Source: Acanthochromis polyacanthus
Taxonomy: Eukaryota; Chordata; Actinopteri; Pomacentridae
Assembly: GCF_021347895.1 (NCBI RefSeq)
Contig: NC_067122.1
Span: 13,195,983 to 13,259,982, forward strand
Reading direction: 5' to 3'
Length of the DNA: 64,000 nucleotides
The first letter of the stretch is position 1, and each line of letters starts with the position of its first letter. A model generated the notes under the pieces. It had not been told where the DNA came from. It saw only the letters and a list, made by a program, of their open reading frames with translations, and did not search any database. Shown here in pieces: positions 9,827 to 19,570 of this stretch. Position numbers and translations under genes: made by a program.

Positions 9827-10262
9827 CTGATAAAGCCTCCTTGGAAAAAGCAGAAAGACAAGACATACAAAATCCGAATGACCTGTGGGAGCATCCTCTG
9901 GCTCAAAATCTCTCCCCACTCCCGCTGAATAACTTGCACAAATAATTTCGGGAATCAGCAAATCCACTGAGCAGCTGGTGAGACTGGGTTAGAGGAGGAA
10001 GGCATCATCTCTCTCAGTGATCCAAGCTTGTCTTTGGGGAAACTTCTCCCCCTCCCACCAAGTCCAGAGGGCTGCACACATCCACACAGCAGGCTCTGCT
10101 TCAGGCGGCTGGACGGCGCTGGTCAGTCTGTCAGTGTGTTGGTGCTTGTGTTCATGGGGAGTGTCGGTTTGCGTATGTGTGTGTGTCTGATTTTCTTTTT
10201 TCGCCTCCTGTTTCTCTGTATTTCCCTCCCTCGCTCCAAAAATTGAAAAGGGGTGAAGATTT
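9827..10262 (-). CDS. Candidate first exon: 5' leader plus signal peptide
   Basis: Minus-strand candidate first exon. A TATA-like TTTAAAT (about 10258-10266) is followed by a long leader, then ATG at 9894-9892 in good context (A at -3). The ATG opens 22 codons plus 2 bases reading MLPQVIRILYVLSFCFFQGG and two to three more residues. That is a basic residue followed by a hydrophobic stretch, as in a secretory signal peptide. The frame runs into a GT donor (TATCAG/GTGAGG) with the exon ending at 9827, phase 2. The leader contains short upstream ATGs (for example near 10157), common in regulated neural genes. I do not recognise the gene and see no second exon in 1-9826, which would fit a large first intron. 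It could also be a chance frame; composition, donor and Kozak context favour a real gene start. Confidence 0.4.
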
Positions 10263-10266
10263 AAAG
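10258..10266 (-). promoter_or_regulatory. TATA-like element before the candidate exon
   Basis: The minus strand reads CCTTTAAAT, about 365 bases upstream of the candidate ATG at 9894. The distance implies a long 5' UTR. Weak evidence on its own. Confidence 0.25.
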
Positions 10267-10541
10267 GAACAGTAGCTTTTGTTTTGATGGCTGCCTCATG
10301 TGTAATTAGCCCTAATTAGGATGGCTGCGATGGTGAGCTAAATTGCAGTGTTGGATGCACGCTGGTGGCTGATGGCCAATCTGGAGTGAAACTCTAATAT
10401 AAAATTTAGTCAGGAAATGGAGGATGAGGTCCTCAGATGCAGTGCAGCCTGTGTAGAGCTTGTAGAATGGAGTGGAAATGGTACTTGACATAAAGTTTTT
10501 GTGTTTTTTGTTATTTTCCTGGTTTATGTTGGGTGTTTGAG

Positions 10542-10555
10542 CCACTAGAGGGCAC
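10542..10555 (+). promoter_or_regulatory. CTCF-like binding site
   Basis: CCACTAGAGGGCAC matches the core CTCF motif (CCANNAGRNGGCRS type) at nearly every informative position. It lies about 300 bases upstream of the putative TATA box of the minus-strand candidate gene, where an insulator or promoter-loop anchor would be plausible. Sequence match only. Confidence 0.45.
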
Positions 10556-10649
10556 TGCATGTTAAAATAGTTAATGTAGCTTAAGCACTGAGGGAATTTA
10601 AAGCTGCACTGATGCGTTTATTTAAACAGTGGACTTGAGGAAATTGTGT

Positions 10650-11230
10650 AGACTGTGTATAAAAGATGCATGTAGCCTGCATGACGTCACCACTTGGTTT
10701 GTGGAATCCCATTCTGAAGCCTCAAGTTTGGAATTTGGTCATTGCTATGTTGATTTTTTTTTTAAAAAATAGACATAAGTTGGGGTGGATCTGACTGAAA
10801 ACTCAAGGACACTACGCAATGTGATATTGTAGTGACCTGTCAATCGCAAGGTAGCTCCACCCTAAATAATGCTCTCCTTTATAGTCTATTTTCTGCTGAA
10901 TGGGACCATAATTTACCAAGCAGACATCATGCCGTATTCGGAAAGTCTTGAAACTTGCAATTGAGAGCATAAACTCATTAAGAAAATGCTTCCTGTACAT
11001 CGGAGAGAATGGATGTCATTAATTTATGTTCTAAATGTGTTTAATGAATATTGTTGTACCACAAATGAAAACAGGTGACATTTTTTAAAAAACAAACAAT
11101 GAACATTATTTTATTATACCGATCAATCAGGCTTCTTTTTGCAACCAAAGGATTCGCCCACTGCTGGTCATTAGAAAGAATGCAGGTTGAAATCACTTCC
11201 CTGTTTGCTTTACTTTTTCGGGCACTTTAA
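10650..11230 (+). repeat. Teleost interspersed repeat, about 580 bp
   Basis: Successive blocks look familiar as a repeat scattered through fish genomes: GCATGACGTCACCACTTGGT; then a block around 10830-10930 with CCTGTCAATCGCAAGGTAGC and ATGGGACCATAATTTACCAA; then GAGAGCATAAACTCATTAAG; and a tail near 11160 with GCCCACTGCTGGTCATTAGA and AAGAATGCAGG. It has no coding potential; a 26-bp T/A tract (about 10754-10769) interrupts it. I cannot name the family or its class (SINE-like or non-autonomous DNA element). Confidence 0.5.
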
Positions 11231-12599
11231 GCAGCAATGCCCATCTGTTATATACAGTCCATCGTTAATGTCGTGACACAGAAAATTATTCAATTACTCA
11301 CAAGTTTCCCTCAGTTCTACAGTGTGTTGTGTCATCTCTCAGCTTATTGTGGCTTTCTTACATGCAAACTCCTCACACTTCAGCTTAGCTTCCCTTTACA
11401 GACAGCTGTTTCCTTTAGAGGGCATCGTATATCACTAAGCATGTAAATTCTAAAGGTGAAGAAAAACTTGGGTTTTCTGTTTCAGAGAGAGGTCTAACCA
11501 AAATTCTGGATCAGTTCCCATAGCAACTGATTCACCACTTACCATGGGAAGTTACTCTGTGATCTTACCCTGCTTGCTGGCAGGTTTTCTTCAACAAACT
11601 GTCCTACTCTTGGACTCTTCCCCTCCTGCTGAGTCTGAAGTAGCTGTCTGACATGCCATTTGATTTTCTTGTTCATACAGTCGATACCAAACCACATAAC
11701 ACACTGATTTGCAGAGGTTTACATCTTTAGGAGCATAAACATCCAAGTTAGATATTAGAAGGGCTAGCTTTAATGTGGCTGTTTTTCTGCTCAATCTGTC
11801 ATCAACGTCAGAACACATCTGTAGACATTGTGGATTCATTCTCAGCTCAGAATATAATCTATGCATCATCTTTTAATGTACCACTGGTGCTCTGTGGACA
11901 TGAAAGCAGCTGTCAGGGTGTCAAATAGTTGCTCTGCACTGAAACACTTATCATGCATTCAAGTAGATGCCACTGTTTAAATACTACAAGTCACTTTGAA
12001 GCTTTGGACCCGTAAGACACTGATCAATAAGTAATTATTTGTAATGTTGTGATCAGTCGCCCTAATGGAACATTCCTATCACAGTTAGCACATCTTGCTG
12101 AAGATTATCTGACTATGATTGTGGTGCAGCTGAAAAGACTCTAAATGCTCAAACTGGATTAACTGTAGTGCAAAAGTGAGTATTTAAATATAGGCTGCAT
12201 GTAGTCTTGATGTGTTCTGACGACAGTTGATGTTGAAATATTTACACACATTTGAAAGTCATTAAATACTATTCAGCAACATATTTAAATCCTCTGATCC
12301 TCTACTTCCTTTTCAACTGCACACCATTAAATCTGGGTTGCTGGGTCTGACTGTACTGGGTTTTACTGTGATCCATATTTCTGCTGCTGTCACTTCCATT
12401 TTGTACCCATCAGGTTACGGCTAAATATATTTTAAAATTAAATGTAATATACAGCATGATTTCAGCAGGATTCTTCCCTTACCATCCATTTAGAAAAGTT
12501 TATTTTGGCTAAAGGATGAATGAGTAGACTATGCTGAATGAAATGCATCACTGTTAACTTACTGACTCCTTCCTCCACTCCTGTTTTATGACAAATAGT
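11231..12599. other. Unannotated intergenic DNA
   Basis: No exon, RNA gene or clear repeat seen. A 92-codon frame on the minus strand (11591-11869) has no domain that I recognise. Confidence 0.4.
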
Positions 12600-12890
12600 C
12601 ATATTTCTAGCTTCACTGGTACAAAATGGAGTCTCTGCCCTTTATTTATCTGTTGTGATGGTGAATCATAGTATCTGAGCTCCACTGACAGTTGCTTTTT
12701 TCCCCTCAGCCATACACACATCTAACTCAGAGTGAGCTTTTTATTGAACTAGCTACCAAAAATATTGAACTGCAGAACAAACCGAAAACCTCTGAGTTTC
12801 ACACCTCAGGGTCAGTCATCTCATAGTTCAGTGTGAGAGTCAGAGTTTGTTGAACCAGCTTTCTGAAACGGGCCCCAGGAGTTCTCCTTT
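12600..12890 (+). repeat. Remnant of a common teleost repeat
   Basis: The segment ends with words familiar from teleost repeats: TTTCACACCTCAGGGTCAGT, CATAGTTCAGTGTGAGAGTC, and TTCTGAAACGGGCCCCAGGA near 12860. No ends or target duplication were defined, so class and boundaries are uncertain. Confidence 0.4.
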
Positions 12891-14940
12891 CATAACATGT
12901 CAATATTGGGTCCTCAGCTTGTTTTACTGTGCCTCAATGACCACATAATCAGAAAGTTGACTGTTGGGTGGGAGCTGTGTGCATTGATTTCTACCACAGC
13001 TGCACAATGATGCTATCAGCAGCAGTCAGAAATGTTCAAATTCCACAAAATGTCTTAAAAATATGGGTGTAAGTTTTGACACCGAAAGATGTTTTTTTGT
13101 TGGAGACAGGGCATTTGTGTGCTTAAAGAAAAGCAACAATGAAATGTTTTGATGGCAAGTCTTTGACATAGAAGGTATACACCAATTTACATGTTCACTG
13201 TATCCAAACTACTCTGGAGCATTCTGAATCCAAGAAAAAGCTTTTAGTAATTAATCAAATACAGTTTGTGGTTACTAAATGTTATTGAAACACTAATTAA
13301 ACTTTTATCTTTCAATTTCTTTGCTTGTAATTCAATAAGTGGTGAAACATTATTTAGACATCAAGCCCACAGTCGCAGTACATTCATTCTACATGAATAG
13401 ACTCTGTGTTCCTCATTGGAAAATAAATCTCCTGAGTATCTGTCAGGCAGTGCAGAGTCTCAGGTTATAGATAAGTGTACGCACATTTTCAGGAGCCATT
13501 AACATCTCCATATAATCACAGGGCACATGTGACACATAACTCTCAGGGTTTGACCATCAAATTGCCTTTTCTTCTCTCTCCATTCATCTTCCCCACTTAT
13601 TCCACCAAGCAGATCCAGCGTTTTTTAGGTTGGCAAAGGGATCACCATTTTTCATTTTTTGTGTGGGAAAACACAGCAGATTAACCTTCATCTTATGCAA
13701 TTACTCAGTCTTCTTGTTCCTCTTTCTCTAAAGCATGGCCATCAAAGATACATTGGATTTCTCTGTTCTTATGAAGGACTAACAAATCACAAGCCTCTTT
13801 TAATTTACGGCGGTTTTTATTAATAGCATTCAGATGCTGTTTTCGTGTTTGACTCTTTTTATGTGAAATGCTAGGCAGACTGATCATTGTTAAAAGAGGT
13901 CAGGAGGCATGAAATATTAGATTTATTGAGTCGATTAGAAATGTCTTCCGTGGTTTTCCATTGATTAAAAGTTTAAGTATACTCGGATGCCAGTGCAGTC
14001 ATCTGCTTTTTTTCTACTGTCATGCCTTTCTTTTTATTTTCCACCAGCTGCAGGAATCTGAGATGCCAGCTTGGTAGTGCAGTGAGTGTGCTAAGGATTA
14101 GGAAGGTGAAGAGGGGTGAGTAGATTTGGAGGTGATGGTTGAGAAAGAAACAGAGGACACGAGAAAATAAAGAATTCTTTTGTTAAAAGATAAACTGCTG
14201 TTGCTGCTCTCTTAGACGGTGGTGACCTTATAGGACTTCCAACGTGGGTTTTGACATCTGGGGAGCATAGAGTCACCTCCTACAGACCACTGGCACCCAT
14301 GAGGTTTTTTTTACAAAGGGAAACACTGCTGACTGCACACCGCATACAGGTGAATACTAATCCATTAATTAATGCTTTCCATGTCTGTGTGGTCTGTAAA
14401 TTTTGTCATTTCCTGAAATCCTCAAGGGTCCAAACGCGACATTCACCTGAAGCCCAGAATTAAAGCGAGTGAATGCTTGTCTGGGAGGTATCTTCTATTT
14501 GCTGCTGGAAACACTCTGTAGCTAGAAAACACAAAGATTGCAGCCGAAAACCTTCATGGGTGTTGTGTTTTCTGTGATCAACGTGAGCGTCAATGCAGCA
14601 CGTTGGTTCTTTAGACTTTGAGGCCAACATCCTAAAGTACTAATGACGCTTGGCATCCTTTGCATCATTGTTCTATTTTGCACATGTGCAATCCACTTTC
14701 CGTACTGATGCGTACCTAAAATTGTGGTACAAATGGAACCATGTACACCTTCACCGTTTGTGTTCAGTCCACAGGTATGGATATCACAAATTAAGCTGTA
14801 GCCAGTTCGAGTGCCAGTAGGAGTCATTAATTTGAGCCATTGGCATTTTTATTTCTGTTATTTAAAGCTTTACATAATCTGTATAGATTAATCCAAATGT
14901 TTAAGTGTGCAAAATTGGAATATTTTAGATGCTTGCTTGT
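12891..14940. other. Unannotated intergenic DNA
   Basis: No supported gene. A 101-codon minus-strand frame (14522-14827) sits just before the repeat tail at 14942 and might belong to the same old insertion, but it has no motif that I can place. Confidence 0.35.
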
Positions 14941-14941
14941 G

Positions 14942-14996
14942 TTGTACGTCGCTTTGGACAAAAGCGTCTGCTAAATGAAATTGTAGAATTGTAGAT
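14942..14996 (+). repeat. Non-LTR/SINE 3' tail
   Basis: GTACGTCGCTTTGGACAAAA followed by GCGTCTGCTAAATGAAATTG and short TGTAGAAT repeats is a very common teleost repeat tail, usually shared by a LINE and the SINEs it mobilises. Only the tail is recognisable; the 5' body is unclear. Confidence 0.6.
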
Positions 14997-14999
14997 GTT

Positions 15000-17081
15000 T
15001 GCCTTTCATACTGATATGACAACAAAGAGACAGGTTTTGTTGCTTTGTTGGTCTCAAGTATGGTATCTTACACAACTAAGATTGTGTTTTTTTTTCCTAA
15101 AAATTAAGTTTGAAAAGGCCATCATGAGGGTTAGAGGTCAAAACAATTACTTGTTGAGATCAAATATTCCTTTTGAATGGAGAGAGTGTTTTGGTTGAAA
15201 TTCTCATTAATTTCAGTTTTATTTATTTATTTGCATCAATTCCCAACATAAGCCCTCTCAGTTCACTACATGATACATGATCAAGACTTTACAATGCTTC
15301 CTTTTAGATACAGACATAGGAAAGATGAGTAGTGAGGGACAGACAGACACAGAGAGTGTTGCATTATGAGTTGTTTGTGGCCTTATTTTTGCTAGGTTAC
15401 CAGGCGTTTTCAGCTTTATTTAGAGTGAGTCTTTAGTCAAGTTAAGTGTTTGGTTCACCCAGTTTAACCCTCAAGAGTGTCTAAAGAACACTGACTGTTT
15501 TCAGTGGTGGATTACACTATTGACCTGCCATTGAGTCAGGTTGACGCACAAGATAGCACCCACATTCCCACTCAAGAAAGACCAAGTCAGCTGACAAATC
15601 ATATTGAAGATCACGGCCTAAAACTAAACTAAGTGACAGCATGATGTCACTATTTCAAAAATTGTGAAATTACTGGTGTCCACCTTCACATTGCTGCACA
15701 ATAAATATAAACAACTGTGCAAAAAGAATAATAAGCAACAACCTAAGTGATTTATAAAGTGATTCCTGAGAATGTTAAGCTTTTACCTTCCCTGTCACTC
15801 TGTAACTTCTCAAACGGCCCCGATCTTAGCTTTGTAAATTCACGGGCATGCTTATGGCCACATTCCAGCTGTGGCGATCACTCCAGCCTTCTTCTCCTTC
15901 ACCCACACAACCAAAGAGAAAGTCTTCTTCAACCAACGCTTCCTTAATAGAACCATGAGCCATGCTTCTGTTTTATTCATGGTCACATACCAAACTTGAC
16001 CTTTAACACAGTAACCTAAGGAGACGGTGTGGTAGATTGGCTCTAATATTTCCCCATGTGACGTCGCACGCTTGTTTCATTACTTGAAGTCTGTAATAAT
16101 TGAAAGAAATCACCGAGACTGTGCTTTTAGTTAGGAGCATGTCCATGCAGTTGAGTGGAAATTGCTCTGAAATTTCTATGTAATTGTCTGACTCTGTTGT
16201 ACTGCCATCATGTTCACCGATTGTAATTTTTCAGCTGCATACTGTAGGTTGTACCTTAGAGAGTTTTTATCACCTTAGTCCAAGAGAAATGGCTGCTCAG
16301 CCTGGCACAAAATCCCAATCTCAAGGTCTCCCCTGGGGGACAGACCTGTGGCTGGAGTGGCTGTTTGTGACCTAACTTCTTCCTTATCCTCAGCCGCAGA
16401 GTAAATAACATTCTGCATGGCTGTTGGTGTGGGAGAATACAAAAAGCTTTGTGCACTGGTCCATGCTGTTTATGGCCTAAAGAGGTGATCATCCTCAAAA
16501 TGTTTAGAGAAACCTACATGGAGACAAGGTTAAGGTTCCGTTCTGTGTGGTTTTATCGGAGCAGTTTTGATTTGACAGGACTTTGATGGCAACTGTTTGG
16601 CCTGTTTTGCTAATGGAATTGTCACAACACAACATGTGTCTTATTTACATTCATCATGTGTTCAGTTACATTATTGAACAGAGAAAGTTCAATAATGGAC
16701 TCTGTTGAAACGGAGAGAATTGATAGATGGGAAACTTTCTGACGGCCTACGAATGTACCATGTACTAGGTGCCGATCGATCAGGAAGTTTAATCAAAAAT
16801 AAGATTACAATTGTGATATTTCATCAAAGTGATTTTCTACTTTAAGCCTCAATCAAAATTTGCCAAAATAAATAGTTTGCAGTAACCAGATCCAACTAAG
16901 AAGTCATGATTAACTTAGCTATGACCAGCTGTCACATAACAAAAAAAGCTGAGATATTTTGGTGAACTGCAGCTTGTGTTTACACAAAGCAGAGAGGAGA
17001 TGACAAGAGAAGCTGAGATCAATACTTCTACTTGATCAATAAAATAGATGCAGCATGGCTCAGAAACGGAGTACAGATGAG
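15000..17081. other. Unannotated intergenic DNA
   Basis: No gene or repeat that I can support. Small frames (60-80 codons) occur at the chance rate for AT-rich DNA. Confidence 0.4.
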
Positions 17082-18097
17082 CAGAGATGGGGACTTGAGA
17101 CTTGATGACTTGGACTCGAGTCAACTCGAGTCGCTGTTTTAATGACTTGTGACTTGACTTGAAAAAAATAAAATACTTACGACTTGACTTGGACTTGGAA
17201 GTTAGAGATTCGGGACTTGACTTGACTTGAGACATGATGACTTGAATGACTTGAGTGTTATTATTATTATTATTCACATCATGTTTTCAGTTTGAATGAT
17301 GTTGTTGATATGTAAAATGCTGGATAGTCGAACATAGGCTTTTAATTTGAAATCGGCTTGCCGTATCAATCAGCCCCGCCCTCTCTATGTTGGCTACCTT
17401 AGTAGGCCTCCACGGCAGCGCCCACTCCCGGATATGAATATGTCAGCCGTACCCAAGGTAATCGTCACCTTCGGGTATCAGGATTTCTATCAAGACGGTA
17501 AACAACGAACAGCAGTTTGCAAGACGTGCAACGTGAAAATCACAGACAGTCAGACGACAATGTCAAATTACGTCCGACATTTGAAGACCCATTCGGCCCA
17601 GTAAGTGCTTGTCAATTTGTTTTTAATATCAGACCCTATTTACATTGTCTGGTTAGTTAGCATTTTAGCTAATGTTAGCTAATATAACAGTAAGGAGTAG
17701 GGGGATTAGCTGCTGCCTTGGGTAAAGTGTGCTGTCACACAATCAATAATACTTAAAAAAAAATGTTATTCTCTTCATAAGTGCTTGTCAATTTGTTATT
17801 AATATCAGAGTCTTTTTAACATGTTGGACACATTAGCCAGTGTTGTTTACTGATAGTTACTTATATCTTGTCTTTTCACTTTATTAAGATCATATTCTGC
17901 AGGTAAAATTACAATAATGTGACTTGACTTGGACTTGACTTGACCTATTACAGGACTTGACTTGACTTGAATTGACATAACCTGTGACTTGACTTGACTT
18001 GCCCAAGAAAAAAATACTTGGGACTTACTTGAGACTTGAAGGCTAAGACTTGAGACTTACTTGAGACTTGCACATGTGTGACTTGGTCCCATCTCTG
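17082..18097 (+). mobile_element. hAT deletion derivative with BED exon
   Basis: A 1016-bp element with terminal inverted repeats. The left end is CAGAGATGGGGACTTGAGAC; the right end, read inward, is CAGAGATGGGACCAAGTCAC. The flanking 8-mers CAGATGAG (17074-17081) and CAGAGGAC (18098-18105) match at 6 of 8 positions, compatible with an aged hAT target duplication. Both subterminal regions are packed with GACTTG-type repeats (17100-17260 and 17920-18065), probably transposase-binding arrays, and an (ATT)n run sits at 17255-17271. Inside is a short BED zinc-finger exon with a splice donor. The rest of the transposase is missing, so mobility would need a helper. A block starting GTGCTTGTCAATTTGTT occurs twice (from about 17606 and 17781). 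Confidence 0.8.
17434..17600 (+). pseudogene. BED zinc-finger first exon of a hAT transposase
   Basis: From ATG 17434 the frame encodes about 55 residues. It contains CKTC followed 21 residues later by HLKTH, the C-x2-C ... H-x3-H pattern of BED-type fingers at the N terminus of hAT transposases and ZBED proteins. The preceding VIVTFGYQDFYQDGKQ is the usual BED lead-in. The exon ends at a strong donor (CCCA/GTAAGT, intron from 17601); without splicing the frame stops at TAA 17602-17604. No catalytic DDE or hATC dimerisation domain follows before the right end of the element. The open frame extends upstream to 17347 only by using a TTG, so ATG 17434 is preferred. It could still be expressed as a small DNA-binding protein; I have no evidence for that. 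Confidence 0.75.
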
Positions 18098-18374
18098 CAG
18101 AGGACAGGAGACAGAGCTGCAGAGGAAATACATTTAGCATGGTGAAATTTGGTCAGTTTTGTTATTTATATTACACATACAAACAACACACTTTAAACCA
18201 AAGTGCTTTCAAATGGAAAAATTTGATTGTCATTACAAATTAATTAGAACGCAAAGTTGTAGCCATGACAGAAGACAGTGCATCAAATATGGCTTTTGCT
18301 GCAATGAAGCTTCAAATTCTAAAATGTTAATGCTTCACCAACATGTTCTATGCAAGATGAACACCCAAGACTAG

Positions 18375-18760
18375 TGTCAACAAATCAACAATCTCTGCTT
18401 CTGTTCCTGAGTTATAGTGTTGAATAATAACCAGGAAAGTGTTTTTGCAGAACATTGTAATGTGACAGTGTAGCTGAACTTTGACCTTGCGGATATAAAA
18501 TTGAATCACTTTATAATTTAGTCCTATTAGACATTTATATGAAATTATGTCATAATTAGCAGAAGAATTCCTGCAGTATGGTTGACAAGTCTATTTGTGT
18601 GGTCTCAGTGACCTTTGACTACCAAAATCAGTTGATCATTTAGTCCAAGCAAACGTCTGAGCCAAATTTATTGACGTTCCCTCAAGGTGTTCCTGAGATA
18701 TTCCCTTTACAAAAACGAGATGGATGAAGCATTACGCCTCCAGCTGTCACCAGCACAGAA
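18375..18760 (+). repeat. Teleost interspersed repeat (CCTGAGATAT type)
   Basis: Consecutive words belong to a repeat I recall from many fish genomes: TGCTTCTGTTCCTGAGTTAT, GTGTTTTTGCAGAACATTGT, GAAATTATGTCATAATTAGC, GTGACCTTTGACTACCAAAA, and CCCTCAAGGTGTTCCTGAGA followed by TATTCCC. The end near 18730-18760 (GCATTACGCCTCCAGCTG) also fits. The element is decayed, has no coding capacity, and I do not know its family name. Confidence 0.6.
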
Positions 18761-19260
18761 GCACAAAAACACTTCAGATGAATAAGAGCAGAAAGGAAGA
18801 TCAGGCAGTTACACAGATCAGTTGCTTGTTTGGTCTAATAATAGGCAGAATTGTTCCAGAGTGTGAGAGGACACATGTTGGTTCACCGCTTCTCCGTCAC
18901 TTTTAATTTGTGTGAGGGCTGTTGTTTGTTTTTAAACATGGGCATGAAACTTTCGATTTTTTTTTATTAGGTTTTATTTTACATGGTTTTCCTGAATACA
19001 ATTTTCTTCATATCTACTGTATATTTTTAATTAATAATGGAATTTCAGGATAGATTGCAGAAACAGCACCTATCTAATAGACAATTTTCAGAAAGCAGAA
19101 GGGAGTTGAACAGCCAGTTTTGTAGTTATTTTCTCCACTTTCTAAATATTTGTTTTTCACTGTGCTCTATTTCTTTTCTTTTTATCTTCTTTTTAAATTT
19201 TTCTTTTCAATCATCAAGCTATTTCCTTCATTTTTTAAAGAATACAGTCTTCAGAGATAT
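18761..19260. other. Unannotated AT-rich DNA
   Basis: No gene seen. T-rich runs dominate 18950-19250. Confidence 0.4.
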
Positions 19261-19263
19261 TAT

Positions 19264-19570
19264 CAAATAGAATAGCTTTATTGTCATTGTACACAAAAAT
19301 TGTACAACTAAATGGGTGGGAGCATTTCCCCATGGTGCACTCAAAAAAATACAATAATCCAATAGAAGTCCACGTGTACACAAACTCATGTTGCCCTGTT
19401 CCATGTTTGGCCAAGAGAAAATTGTCTAGAAGTATCTATGGGGGTTACTCCTTTGAGTTTAAAAGTCTAACTGCCCGTGGATAAAAACTGTTCCTCAGCC
19501 GGTTTGTCTGGCATGCAGTGTTTCTGCACCTCTTTCCAGACGGCGATGTTTGGTCTCATGTCGATGCAAA
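19264..19570 (-). repeat. LINE-type 3' end fragment
   Basis: The plus strand reads AATAGAATAGCTTTATTGTC then ATTGTACA. Its inverse is a LINE-like 3' end (TGTACAATGACAATAAAG plus a TATTCTATT tail). Further in, GAGTTTAAAAGTCTAACTGC and AACTGTTCCTCAGCCGGTTT match a widespread fish repeat. The orientation is minus and the element is 5' truncated. Confidence 0.6.

Noticed and set aside
17347..17433. Upstream extension of the BED frame
   Set aside because: Depends on a TTG start; the BED lead-in begins after ATG 17434.
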